DNA of 64,000 nt from NCBI GenBank assembly GCA_016839555.1, contig JAEOUA010000007.1:124001-188000 (forward strand). Direction: 5' to 3'. The position numbers were made by a program, and so were the translations under genes. The stretch is from Promethearchaeota archaeon. Its GTDB lineage: Archaea > Asgardarchaeota > Lokiarchaeia > Sigyniarchaeales > SOKP01. Positions 1 through 10,252 of this stretch are shown one piece after another. Position 1 is the first letter of the stretch, and every line of letters begins with the position of its first letter. The notes below the pieces were generated by a model. That model ran no database searches and was not told the origin of the DNA. It saw nothing but the letters and a program-made list of their open reading frames with translations.

Positions 1-1
1 A

Positions 2-949
2 AAAAAGCAAATTATAAGTGAATTCGCTAAAAATAAAAAATTAACACTTGCTCAAAAAGAAAGATTACTTTTTTTAATCGCTATGACCCGAGTATCTTAT
101 GAAATTGGGGAGCACTTTTCTAAATATATTAAAAAAAACCGCGTGGATATTCAAGCTTTTTTACATAATTTAGATTCTGAAAGTAAAAATGAAGTAAAAA
201 TTATATTAAAAGATCTTGAATATATGAATACTTTTACAGTAATAGACACAATAAAAAGAATTTTTAACAGAGTGGATGAAATCATGGAGCATATAAACGA
301 TATAGAAGTCATTAAAAAAAAATATGTCTTATCAATGGATTTTTATCAAGAATCCGTTTTTAAATTTAAACATGGATTAAAATTTTTACCACATGATCGT
401 ATAAGATCTTTAGAGGATAAAGACTTTCTCGATTGTGGAGCTTTTGTTGGTGAGTCAGCTTTGATGTTTGAAAGGGATTATCACCCAAAGAAAATTTATT
501 CCTTTGAACCACTGCTAGATAATTATACTTTGCTCCTAGATACTATAAAAATAAATAATTTAAATAAAGTTATTCCTATTAATAAGGGTGTAGGGAAAAA
601 GAGTGGTACTGCGTATATCTGTGCTCAAGGCTCTGCTTCATATATATCTGATAAAAATGGGGATGTTAAAATAGAACTTATATCAATTGATGAATTTACA
701 ATTGAAAGGAATCTTTCTGTTGGATTAATAAAATTAGATGTTGAAGGCTATGAATTTGCCGCATTAGAAGGAGCAAAAAAGACAATAGAAAAATTTAAGC
801 CAGTATTATTAATTGGTATATATCATAATCCAGAGGAATTTTTTGGTACCATACGATATATTCAATCCATACTGTCAAGTTATAGGTTTAGAATTAAGCA
901 CTTGGTTGATCTTGTACCGCTAAATGAGACCTATCTCATCGCTTGGTAA
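2..949 (+). CDS. FkbM-family SAM-dependent methyltransferase (5' truncated by window edge)
   Basis: FkbM-like core 'DCGAFVGESALMFERDY..KIYSFEPL' and 'LIKLDVEGYEFAALEGAKKTI'. The frame stays open upstream of the called ATG at 83 to the window start (KKQIISEFAKNKKLTLAQKERLLFLIAM...). Confidence 0.85.
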   Translation, partial: KKQIISEFAKNKKLTLAQKERLLFLIAMTRVSYEIGEHFSKYIKKNRVDIQAFLHNLDSESKNEVKIILKDLEYMNTFTVIDTIKRIFNRVDEIMEHINDIEVIKKKYVLSMDFYQESVFKFKHGLKFLPHDRIRSLEDKDFLDCGAFVGESALMFERDYHPKKIYSFEPLLDNYTLLLDTIKINNLNKVIPINKGVGKKSGTAYICAQGSASYISDKNGDVKIELISIDEFTIERNLSVGLIKLDVEGYEFAALEGAKKTIEKFKPVLLIGIYHNPEEFFGTIRYIQSILSSYRFRIKHLVDLVPLNETYLIAW

Positions 950-986
950 AATTTATCGTATAAGCTTAATAATCACCAAAATTAAT

Positions 987-1913
987 TTATTGCTTTAATA
1001 TTACGCCTTTTTTATTCAAATTTTTCAATAAACCTTCTGTTTTTGATATTTCATCGATCATTAATGGATTTCCTTTTATCCAGAGTGCCTTTAATTTTGA
1101 TAAACTAAGTAAAGCTTCTGGAAGACTTGATAAGTGATTGTTATATAATCTTAACTCCTTAAGTGATGATAAATTTGCTATACTTTCTGGAATTTTCTTC
1201 AACTGGTTATTCCCAACCCATAATTTTTCAAGAGTTCTCAAGTTTCCAATCAATTTTGGAATTCTGGTTAGATTATTATCGTCTAAAACAAGTTTTTCAA
1301 GTGAAGAAAGGTTTCCAATCGATTCAGGAATACTGGTTAACTGATTTTCATGTAAATACAATATTTTGAGTGATGATAGGTTTCCAATGGTTTTTGGAAG
1401 AGTTTTCAGTTGATTACGCTCTAAACCAAGAGTTTTTAGTGAGGAAAGGGTTCCAATCGATTCTGGGAGATCGGTTAGTTTATTATTACTCAAACAGAAA
1501 TATTTAAGCGATTTAAGATTAGATATTGACTCTGGAAGCCTTTCTAAATAGTTATCACTTAAAAATAATGCTTGGAGTGATTCTAACTTTATTATGAATT
1601 CTGGAAAAGTCTTTAATTGATTTTCATTTAAATATAGTTTTTCAAGTGATGTAAGATTTTGGATTGATTTCGGGATAATTAATTCTCTGTGTTTATAAAT
1701 CCCAATTCCAGAAATTCGATTTTTTTTCACCGTAAATCCCATTTTAGTATACCATCTAAGTTTGTCAACTTTTCTAAATTCAGAATTTACAAGAGTTTCA
1801 AATTCTTGCAAGATATTAGCTTCGAATTGAGGTATTTTAGCGCTTCTAAAGGAAACAATTTGTTGCAATTCTGATTTCTTCTTTCTCTTTTTCAAATTTT
1901 TGAAATTATTCAT
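987..1913 (-). CDS. Leucine-rich-repeat protein
   Basis: About nine 23-aa repeats of the type 'LP.SIGNLSSLK.L.L..NQL'. Confidence 0.9.
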   Translation of the reverse strand: MNNFKNLKKRKKKSELQQIVSFRSAKIPQFEANILQEFETLVNSEFRKVDKLRWYTKMGFTVKKNRISGIGIYKHRELIIPKSIQNLTSLEKLYLNENQLKTFPEFIIKLESLQALFLSDNYLERLPESISNLKSLKYFCLSNNKLTDLPESIGTLSSLKTLGLERNQLKTLPKTIGNLSSLKILYLHENQLTSIPESIGNLSSLEKLVLDDNNLTRIPKLIGNLRTLEKLWVGNNQLKKIPESIANLSSLKELRLYNNHLSSLPEALLSLSKLKALWIKGNPLMIDEISKTEGLLKNLNKKGVILKQ

Positions 1914-2114
1914 ATCCCTTTCTCACTTGAAAGCTATATTCCATAATAAATTGAAAGCTTAATTGAATTGTCATTTCTATAATTGAACTGTTTCTTTGAA
2001 AATCAAGTATTTATAAATTTTTAAATTTTTATATTTGTTAAGTTTATTATATTAAATAAGAAAGCATTTTCAATGCCATCAATATCATTTCTAAAATAAG
2101 AAAAAAATTTACTA

Positions 2115-3380
2115 ATGCGAGAAATTAGGTATAATTTAGACTCCGCAATTGAACTTGCAGAAGAATTTACAACTCATAAAATTAATGAACATAACCTAAT
2201 TATTTTACCAAATAGACCAACTTGGATGGTTTTATCTGACAGAGAATTTACAATTTTCAATAAATTAATAAAAAGCAATACTCTTAGAAGCGTTTTAGAT
2301 ACATATTCCGAAAAAGAAGTTTATTCTGTTCTTTTAAAAATTGAGCAAGCGCATTTCTATAAAGATGATATATCAGCTGAAATAGATTTTCTTCCCCCTG
2401 AACTTGTGCTTAATTTAACTAATCAATGTAATTTAAGATGTGTTCATTGCTATTCTAATTCAGGGAAGAAGGAACAAGATGAACTGACAACTCAACAATG
2501 GCTAGATATTATAGACCAATATTCTACATTTGTATCTAATGGTTCGGTCACTTTAACTGGTGGAGAACCTACCCTTTTTCCAGATTTATTAACAATTTTA
2601 AAGAAATTAAAATCTAAAAATCATGAGACTGTTTTATTTTCAAATGGAACAACAAATGGAGGAAAATTTGGATGGGATAAATTATGTGAATATCTTGATT
2701 ATGTACAATTTAGTTTTGATGGATTTACCCCAGAAATTCATGATAGAATACGCGGTCCAGGTGCCTTCAATAAAGTTTTAGGAGCTTTGAAAATAGTTTA
2801 TAAATTAGATAAACCTCTTCGAATTGGAATAAGTCTAATGCCACAAAACATAGATTCAATTGTCTTAAATTTAAAAAAATTCTTAATAAAATATGATCCG
2901 GACAAAAAAATTGGGTTGATCCTTACACCAACTGTAACATTGGGAAGAAATAAAGGGGAGTATTCCATTACATTTAGAGAAGTATTTTCAAAGGTAAGAG
3001 ATGTATTAACTGAGATTTGGAATGTAGGATGGAAAATACCAAAGATTTTCAAAAAAAATGTTCGCAGAACACGATGTGGAATTGGAACCTCAATTTCAAT
3101 AACATCAACTGGAGGACTTAAACCTTGTGTCTTTTCTAAACCTACAGGACATATATTAGAAGATAAATTAATTGATTGGCATTATTGTATGCTAGAAAAG
3201 TATTCAAAAGTAAGTGTTGATAATTATGAGCAATGTAAAAACTGCGATTTAAAATATATTTGCTCTGGGGGATGTGTATTATTTTTTGAACATAGAAAGA
3301 GATGTTCTACAGATTTAGAAGAAAATAAGAAAATAAAAAAATATTTTTACGAGAGACTTATCCACGAAACCTTTATATAA
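2115..3380 (+). CDS. Radical SAM/SPASM peptide-modifying enzyme with N-terminal PqqD/RRE-like region
   Basis: CxxxCxxC motif 'CNLRCVHC', 'LTGGEPTLFPD', and C-terminal SPASM-type cysteines 'CGIGTSISITSTGGLKPCVF...CKNCDLKYICSGGC'. The N-terminal ~95 aa resemble PqqD-like folds. Confidence 0.85.
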   Translation: MREIRYNLDSAIELAEEFTTHKINEHNLIILPNRPTWMVLSDREFTIFNKLIKSNTLRSVLDTYSEKEVYSVLLKIEQAHFYKDDISAEIDFLPPELVLNLTNQCNLRCVHCYSNSGKKEQDELTTQQWLDIIDQYSTFVSNGSVTLTGGEPTLFPDLLTILKKLKSKNHETVLFSNGTTNGGKFGWDKLCEYLDYVQFSFDGFTPEIHDRIRGPGAFNKVLGALKIVYKLDKPLRIGISLMPQNIDSIVLNLKKFLIKYDPDKKIGLILTPTVTLGRNKGEYSITFREVFSKVRDVLTEIWNVGWKIPKIFKKNVRRTRCGIGTSISITSTGGLKPCVFSKPTGHILEDKLIDWHYCMLEKYSKVSVDNYEQCKNCDLKYICSGGCVLFFEHRKRCSTDLEENKKIKKYFYERLIHETFI

Positions 3381-3462
3381 GCCAAATCTTTTTTTAAAAC
3401 ATCAAAATAATTCTTCAATCTTTAATATTATTTAAATTTTTAGTATAAAAAGGGGTGATTTT

Positions 3463-3609
3463 ATGGTAAAATATAAAAAAACTGACACAGATTTTGTTAT
3501 TAAAGTTCCAGAAGATAATGAAATGAGTCAAAAAGAAGCCTTTAATGGAGTAAATATTGGTATGTGTTATATTAAAGTCCATAACCTATGTTCTGAAACC
3601 AAAGTATAG
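3463..3609 (+). CDS. Small 48-aa ORF, candidate RiPP precursor peptide
   Basis: ATG at 3463 preceded by 'aggggtgatttt' (SD-like), 82 nt after the radical SAM stop, same strand. Translation MVKYKKTDTDFVIKVPEDNEMSQKEAFNGVNIGMCYIKVHNLCSETKV. Confidence 0.5.
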   Translation: MVKYKKTDTDFVIKVPEDNEMSQKEAFNGVNIGMCYIKVHNLCSETKV

Positions 3610-3721
3610 AGTTTAATTCAACTACCAAAATAAATTTTAGAGAGTGTTATTGAATAATAATCTCAGAATTTTTTATTGATTAATTTTAATATTAATTAGA
3701 AATTTAAAATCTAAGCGTGAT

Positions 3722-5182
3722 TTATTTTTCAATTTTATGCATTATTTCTTTTATTTTTGCCTTTTCAGTAGTATCGGAGATTTTTTGAAGATGCTTCCTT
3801 AAAAATCTTCTAAATTTTCTTAATATTGAAGGATTATCTTCACTTAAATTAATTTTCTCATTAGGGTCACTCTTTAAGTCGAATATGTATTCTTTATTTG
3901 ATTGCTCATCAAAAATATATTTCCAATTATTTTTTCTTATTGAAATCAATTTAAATCCATCATTTTCATTTATTCTTATTTCACCATTTTTTTGATATCC
4001 TTCAGAGATGATAAAATCGTCTCTATTAATTGATTTTCCTTTAAGTAATGGTAAGAGGCTTTTACCTTGAAAAAATTTGGGAATTTCTAAATCAAAATAA
4101 TCTAATATCGTGGGAGCAATATCAATTAATTGTACTTGTTCCTCAACATATTTCACATTCTCTTTTTTACCCAACTCAATGATGATAAGAGGAATCTTTA
4201 GAATTTCATCGAAAATATTTCCAGTATGATGTAATAATTCATGCTCATAAAATGCTTCTCCATGATCTGAGGTAATTATAATCAAGCAGTTTTTTTTAAA
4301 AAGAGAATAAATTGTTTTAAAAATTTTTAATAAATATTTATCTACAAAATTTATTTCTCCATCATATAAATCAATCAAATTATTCAGGATTTCTTTATTT
4401 ATATGATATCTCCTAAAATTCATAAGAAATTTAGTATTTAATAACTCTTTTTCTCTTAAATTAATATTTTCTCTTCTAAATCTTAATAGGTTTCTTTTTG
4501 GTGGATTATAAGGATTATGTACATCCATGAAATGAGCACATAAAAACATATTTTTATTATATTTTTTTAAAAAATTAATAACTTTTCTTGAAATCAAAGG
4601 TGCATTATATTCAAGTGTTATGTATGGAATTAATATTTCAATTAATTTGTACATTCTAAATACTATCCAATTTCTTATTGTATCAAAACCTATTAAACAT
4701 TTTTTAATTTTTTCTAAAATTTTTTGATAATTTATAATTTTTTTTATATTTGAAAAAGCTGATATTTTAAGAGATTCATTTTTATTGAGTTTTTTTCGAG
4801 TTTGTGAAAATTTACTTAATTGTCCTTCAAAAAAAATATCAAAACCCCGATCATAATTGTAATGCTTTCCTAAAAAGGGGTTATCATGTATGAAATAAGT
4901 TAAAATATTATTTTTCTTTAAAATTTCTTGAAATGTCTTTTTTTGAGTAGGTAAAGGGGCATAACCTCCCCTTAAAAAAGGGAATATTGAAGAAAAAATG
5001 GCTGAAAATGAAGATGGTGAATCTATTCCGTTTGTATATGCATTTAAAAAAATTGTACCTTGGTTGATAAAAGATTCTAAATTTGGAGCCGTATTTCTAT
5101 AATATCCATAGCATTTTAAGCTGTCTCTTCTTAAAGCATCAATTGTAATAAGAATTACTCTTTTATTTGTTAATTTATTCAT
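3722..5182 (-). CDS. Sulfatase / alkaline-phosphatase-superfamily hydrolase
   Basis: 'ITIDALRRDSLKCYGYYRNTAPNLESF', 'CLIIITSDHGEAFYEH', 'IDIAPTILDYFDLEIPKFFQGKSLLPLL'. Confidence 0.85.
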   Translation of the reverse strand: MNKLTNKRVILITIDALRRDSLKCYGYYRNTAPNLESFINQGTIFLNAYTNGIDSPSSFSAIFSSIFPFLRGGYAPLPTQKKTFQEILKKNNILTYFIHDNPFLGKHYNYDRGFDIFFEGQLSKFSQTRKKLNKNESLKISAFSNIKKIINYQKILEKIKKCLIGFDTIRNWIVFRMYKLIEILIPYITLEYNAPLISRKVINFLKKYNKNMFLCAHFMDVHNPYNPPKRNLLRFRRENINLREKELLNTKFLMNFRRYHINKEILNNLIDLYDGEINFVDKYLLKIFKTIYSLFKKNCLIIITSDHGEAFYEHELLHHTGNIFDEILKIPLIIIELGKKENVKYVEEQVQLIDIAPTILDYFDLEIPKFFQGKSLLPLLKGKSINRDDFIISEGYQKNGEIRINENDGFKLISIRKNNWKYIFDEQSNKEYIFDLKSDPNEKINLSEDNPSILRKFRRFLRKHLQKISDTTEKAKIKEIMHKIEK

Positions 5183-5402
5183 TGATTTATCAATTTATTT
5201 CAAGGAATTAAATAAATACCTAATTCATCTAATAATTAAAGACTTGATATACGAAAATAATTTTAAGAAAACATTAATTTAAACTTTTTTAAGAATTTTT
5301 GTTTTTAGAAAAAGAGTTTCTACTTAAATTTTATAAAAAATTACAAAAAAATTTTAGAAATCAATAATTACTTAATTAAATAGGTAAAATACGAAAGCAA
5401 CA

Positions 5403-6536
5403 ATGGAATATAAGAATGAAAAACCCGCTATACTAATGCTAAAAGATGGCCGATATTTTAAGGGTATCGGGTTCGGTGCAACTAAAATTGTTACAGGAGA
5501 ATTAGTATTTACAACAATAACTGGCGCAGGATATAATGAAACGCTCACAGATCCCTCCTATCAAGGTCAAATTGTTATTATGACTCATCCTTTAGTGGGA
5601 AACTATGGTGTACCTTCATGGGAGAAAGATGAATATGGGTTAATAAAATATTTTGAATCTGAATCTATTAAAGTAAGTGGATTTGTTGTAAATGAATGTT
5701 GTAAGCATCCCCATCATTATAAAAGCGTAAAAAATTTGGATCAATTTCTCACAGAAGAAGATATTCCAGGAATTGAATGGATGGATACGCGTGCTATCAC
5801 GAAAATCTTACGAGAAGAAGGAGTGCAAGTCGGATTATTAGCTGTTTTTAATCCTGGAAAAAAACCTAATATTGAAGAATTAAGAGAAATGGTAAAAGAG
5901 GCAGAAGATCCAAATCTAAGAAAATTAGCTGGTGAAGTCTCTGTTAAAAAAATTAAAAAATATTCACCAGTCAACCCTCGAGGAAGAGTGGTAATTTTAG
6001 ATTTAGGTGTGAAATATAGTATTATACGAAATTTATTAAAAAGAAATATAGAAGTAATTCTCGTACCATATGACTATACTTATGAGCAAATAATGAAATA
6101 TAGTCCTAATGGAGTAATTATATCAAATGGTCCGGGAGATCCCAAATTATATTATAATGCCATAGAAGTAAGTACAAGGTTGATGGAGGATGATATACCA
6201 ACCTTCGGAATATGTTTAGGAAACCAAATAATAGGCTTAGCTGCGGGGGGAACTTCCTATAAATTAAAATACGGGCATCGGGGCGGGAACAAAACCGTTA
6301 TAAATCCAGAAACAAGACGTTGCTATATTACCTCTCAAAATCATGGATATTGCGTAAAAGATTTTGAAGCAGGGGGTTTTATAGAATTTTTAAAAAACAT
6401 AGATGATGACTCAAATGAGGGAATTATTCATGAACGAAAACCAATTTTTGCGGTTCAATTTCATCCTGAAGCCTCGCCAGGTCCTCTAGATTCTATATAT
6501 TTATTTGATAAATTTATTGAATTGATGGAGATCTGA
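5403..6536 (+). CDS. carA: Carbamoyl-phosphate synthase small (glutaminase) subunit, catalytically intact copy
   Basis: 'GICLGNQIIGLAAGG' with nucleophile Cys (codon 6213-6215) and 'FAVQFHPEASPGP' with catalytic His (6462-6464). Confidence 0.95.
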   Translation: MEYKNEKPAILMLKDGRYFKGIGFGATKIVTGELVFTTITGAGYNETLTDPSYQGQIVIMTHPLVGNYGVPSWEKDEYGLIKYFESESIKVSGFVVNECCKHPHHYKSVKNLDQFLTEEDIPGIEWMDTRAITKILREEGVQVGLLAVFNPGKKPNIEELREMVKEAEDPNLRKLAGEVSVKKIKKYSPVNPRGRVVILDLGVKYSIIRNLLKRNIEVILVPYDYTYEQIMKYSPNGVIISNGPGDPKLYYNAIEVSTRLMEDDIPTFGICLGNQIIGLAAGGTSYKLKYGHRGGNKTVINPETRRCYITSQNHGYCVKDFEAGGFIEFLKNIDDDSNEGIIHERKPIFAVQFHPEASPGPLDSIYLFDKFIELMEI

Positions 6537-6540
6537 TATC

Positions 6541-9500
6541 ATGCCTTTTGATAAATCCATTAAAAAAGCCTTAGTTTTAGGGAGTGGAGGTATTCGAATT
6601 GGCCAAGCAGGTGAATTTGACTACTCGGGTTCCCAAGTTTTAAAAGCCTTAAAAGAAGAGGGAATAGAAACTATCCTTATTAACCCAAATATTGCAACAA
6701 TTCAAACAGATCCTCAATTATCTGATAGAGTATATTTATTACCTATTAATGTTAAATATGTAGAAAAAGTTATCAAAAAGGAACGTCCTGACGGAATTCT
6801 TCTCTCATTTGGAGGACAAACAGCTCTTAATGTTGGAGTAGAACTCCAAGAATTAGGAATATTGGAAAAATATAATGTCCGTGTTTTAGGAACTCCTATT
6901 GAGGCAATCGAGGCGACAGAAGATAGGGATTTATTTGTAAAAGCAATGAATAAATCTAATGCCCCCGTGTGTAAAAGTAAGGCCGTCAATTCATATAATG
7001 AAGCAATTAAAACAGTGGAGGAATTTGGTTTTCCTTTAATGATAAGGGTAGCCTATACTTTAGGAGGAAGAGGTTCTGGTATTGTTTCTGATATCAAAGA
7101 ATTTGAAAAAATGGCAAGAAGAGGATTGGCACAATCCAGAATAAATCAAATACTTATTGAGGAGAGTGTATGGGGCTGGAAAGAAATTGAATATGAAGTT
7201 GTCCGTGATGCAGCAGATAATTGTTTTATAAATTGCAATATGGAGAATTTTGATCCTGTAGGTGTGCACACCGGGGAATCAATTGTCGTAGCCCCTTCTC
7301 AGACTCTTACTAATGAAGAATATCAAATGCTCCGTTCCGCGTCAATACGAATTATTAGAAATTTAGGGATTATTGGAGAATGTAATATTCAATATGCCCT
7401 TCATCCAAAAAGTAATGAATTTAGAGTAATTGAAGTAAATGCCCGTCTTTCAAGATCTTCCGCTTTAGCTTCAAAAGCGACGGGATATCCTTTAGCTTAT
7501 ATAGCTGCGAAATTAGCAATTGGATATCAACTTCCGGAATTGAAAAATAAAATTACAGGTAAAACGACCGCGTGTTTTGAACCCGCGTTAGATTATCTTG
7601 TCTTGAAAATTCCGCGCTGGGATATGACCAAATTTCAAAGAGTTGACCGTCATATCGGCAGTCAAATGAAGTCAGTCGGCGAAGTGATGGCTATTGGACG
7701 CACCTTCGAGGAAGTATTACAGAAGGCTGTCCGAATGCTCGATATTGGTATGAAAGGAATGGTTTCGAATGATTTAGAGCCAATTGAAGACCTTAATGAA
7801 TTAAAATATAACCTAAGAAATCCCACCGATTTACGAGTTTTTCGCTTGATTGAGGCTATTAAGAGAGGATTAGATCTCGATGAGATTTATAACCTTTCAA
7901 GAGTCGATAAATGGTTCCTCTATAAATTGCAAAATATTATTAATATTGAACGCCAGATTGAATCTTTAGATCTTTTAAAGTCTTCTGACTCTCAAAAAAA
8001 ATATATACTTAAAAGAGCAAAACGTTTTGGCTTTTCGGATGGACAAATCGCTAAAATTATGGGAATAGATACCATTCAAATACGTAATTTGCGCAGACGC
8101 TTCAACATTACTCCTTGCGTAAAACGAATTGATACCTTGGCAGCGGAATGGCCTGCTATCACTAATTATTTGTATCTTACTTATGCAGGTTTGGAGCATG
8201 ATATTGACTATGAACAAGAGGCTAGAAAGAATTTGCAAAAAATCATCGTGCTTGGAAGTGGTACATATCGAATTGGGGCGAGTGTTGAATTTGATTGGGG
8301 TTCTGTAAATTGCCTATGGGGTTTAAAAAAGCAAGATGTTGATCAAGCTATTATTATTAATTATAACCCAGAGACGGTTAGTACCGATTATGATATCAGC
8401 GATAAACTTTATTTCGAAGAGCTTTCGGGTGAGAGGGTATTAGATATATGTGAGTTAGAAAATCCCTATGGTATTATTGTTTCAGTAGGAGGGCAAATCG
8501 CAAATAACCTTGCCGCCAAATTCTCTAAGTATAGTGAGTTTTTTAGGAAAGTTGGTATTAATATCTTAGGGACTCACGGCTCTCGTATTGATATGGCGGA
8601 AGATCGTAGTAAATTTAGTAATTTGTTAGACCAATTGAATATCGGACAACCCCAATGGAAAACTTTGACCAATAAAGCGGAAGCGATAGATTTTTCTAAA
8701 GATGTGGGTTATCCCGTTCTCGTGCGCCCTTCCTATGTATTGAGCGGAGCTGCTATGAGAGTCTGTTATGATCAAAAGACATTGCAAGACACTTTAGATC
8801 TCGCCGCTTCCGTATCGAGTGAGTATCCCGTGGTAATTACCAAATTCTTTACTGATGCCCGTGAAGTAGAATGCGATGGAGTGTGCGATGGAGAAGAGGT
8901 GCTTATTGGAGCAATTGTGGAGCATATAGAAAATGCTGGAATTCATTCTGGAGATGCTACAATGGCAATCCCTCCTCAAACCATCTCAAATGAGGTGATT
9001 GAGATAATCAAAAAATACACAAAACAGATCGCTTTAGCACTTAAAATAAAAGGTCCTTTCAATGTTCAATATTTAGTAAAGAATGGGGGCGTCTATGTTA
9101 TCGAATGTAATCTCCGTTCAAGCCGCAGCATGCCTTATGTATCTAAAACCCGCGGCATTAACTTAATGCGAATCGCGGCAGAAATCTTCATGGGAAAGAA
9201 AATCCCCAAGCGATTATTAGATTTATCCTATGGGGATTATATCTCAGTAAAAGCTCCCATGTTTTCCTTCATGCGATTAGATAAAGCCGACCCAATTCTT
9301 GGCGTCGAGATGAATTCAACGGGGGAATGTGCGAGTTTTGGCGATACTTTTCCGGAAGCATTAGTAAAAGCAATTGAATCAACTGGTAGAAATATTCCGA
9401 TTTACGGGGGGAACGTCCTAATTTCAGTAGGCGGAGAGGAATTAAAGAAAAAAATTATCCCCTTAGCACAGAAATTAAGAAATATGGGCTTTACCATTTT

Positions 9501-9852
9501 TGCTACGGAGGATACTGCGTTAGCAATGAAAAAAAACGGGATATTCGCCGTCAAGCTGTATAAAATCTATGAATACGGAAAGGAGCCGAACATTGTGAGT
9601 TGCCTAGAAAATGCTGCTATAGACCTCGTTATAAATATCCCACTTCCAACAACCGTGGAAGAAAAATTCAGGCAAATTATGGAGGATGAGTATGTAATCA
9701 GGCGGAAGGCAGTTGATTTTAATATTCCTGTGATTACGAACTTTGAGTTGGGAGCCGCACTAGTAGACGCTATAGAAGAATTGCGCCATAAAGAAATCTC
9801 TATTAAATCTTTAAATGAATACCATAAAACCCTAAAAGAAGTTTATTGGTAG
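6541..9852 (+). CDS. carB: Carbamoyl-phosphate synthase large subunit
   Basis: Two ATP-grasp halves; 'KALVLGSGGIRIGQAGEFDYSGSQ', 'LSRSSALASKATGYPLAY', C-terminal MGS-like domain. Confidence 0.97.
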   Translation: MPFDKSIKKALVLGSGGIRIGQAGEFDYSGSQVLKALKEEGIETILINPNIATIQTDPQLSDRVYLLPINVKYVEKVIKKERPDGILLSFGGQTALNVGVELQELGILEKYNVRVLGTPIEAIEATEDRDLFVKAMNKSNAPVCKSKAVNSYNEAIKTVEEFGFPLMIRVAYTLGGRGSGIVSDIKEFEKMARRGLAQSRINQILIEESVWGWKEIEYEVVRDAADNCFINCNMENFDPVGVHTGESIVVAPSQTLTNEEYQMLRSASIRIIRNLGIIGECNIQYALHPKSNEFRVIEVNARLSRSSALASKATGYPLAYIAAKLAIGYQLPELKNKITGKTTACFEPALDYLVLKIPRWDMTKFQRVDRHIGSQMKSVGEVMAIGRTFEEVLQKAVRMLDIGMKGMVSNDLEPIEDLNELKYNLRNPTDLRVFRLIEAIKRGLDLDEIYNLSRVDKWFLYKLQNIINIERQIESLDLLKSSDSQKKYILKRAKRFGFSDGQIAKIMGIDTIQIRNLRRRFNITPCVKRIDTLAAEWPAITNYLYLTYAGLEHDIDYEQEARKNLQKIIVLGSGTYRIGASVEFDWGSVNCLWGLKKQDVDQAIIINYNPETVSTDYDISDKLYFEELSGERVLDICELENPYGIIVSVGGQIANNLAAKFSKYSEFFRKVGINILGTHGSRIDMAEDRSKFSNLLDQLNIGQPQWKTLTNKAEAIDFSKDVGYPVLVRPSYVLSGAAMRVCYDQKTLQDTLDLAASVSSEYPVVITKFFTDAREVECDGVCDGEEVLIGAIVEHIENAGIHSGDATMAIPPQTISNEVIEIIKKYTKQIALALKIKGPFNVQYLVKNGGVYVIECNLRSSRSMPYVSKTRGINLMRIAAEIFMGKKIPKRLLDLSYGDYISVKAPMFSFMRLDKADPILGVEMNSTGECASFGDTFPEALVKAIESTGRNIPIYGGNVLISVGGEELKKKIIPLAQKLRNMGFTIFATEDTALAMKKNGIFAVKLYKIYEYGKEPNIVSCLENAAIDLVINIPLPTTVEEKFRQIMEDEYVIRRKAVDFNIPVITNFELGAALVDAIEELRHKEISIKSLNEYHKTLKEVYW

Positions 9853-9928
9853 ATCTAATTTATACTCAAATTATTAGAAAATTTTGGACCACTATTCTTT
9901 TAAATATTTGTATTTAGTTTTTTAATAT

Positions 9929-10087
9929 ATGGCAATATCAACTAATAATAGGTATAGAAGTTGCGTTGACTGCGACCATTATAATGAGGAGAGGCAATAT
10001 TGTGAATACTTTAAGAGAAAGCTCTCTCCACACTGTTATTGTTTAGTAGACGGAAATATGGTTTATTTCCTTAAAAACAATAACTAA
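9929..10087 (+). CDS. Small 52-aa Cys-rich putative zinc-binding protein
   Basis: Manual translation MAISTNNRYRSCVDCDHYNEERQYCEYFKRKLSPHCYCLVDGNMVYFLKNNN; CxxC and C...CxC plus His, located between the two carAB pairs. Confidence 0.45.
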   Translation: MAISTNNRYRSCVDCDHYNEERQYCEYFKRKLSPHCYCLVDGNMVYFLKNNN

Positions 10088-10252
10088 TCGTTTTTTTTCT
10101 CTCTTATTCTCGATCTTTTTATTCTATTTAATTAAAACATTTTTTATTTTACTGATATTATTTTTGAGAAGATAATTATATTAATTAAATTAGTAAAATT
10201 AGATATACAAAATATATTAAATAGTAAACAAAGCCGTATAAATGTAAATACA

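Noticed and set aside
1138-1369. Forward ORFs over the LRR gene
   Set aside because: Shadow ORFs caused by the repetitive LRR sequence on the opposite strand.
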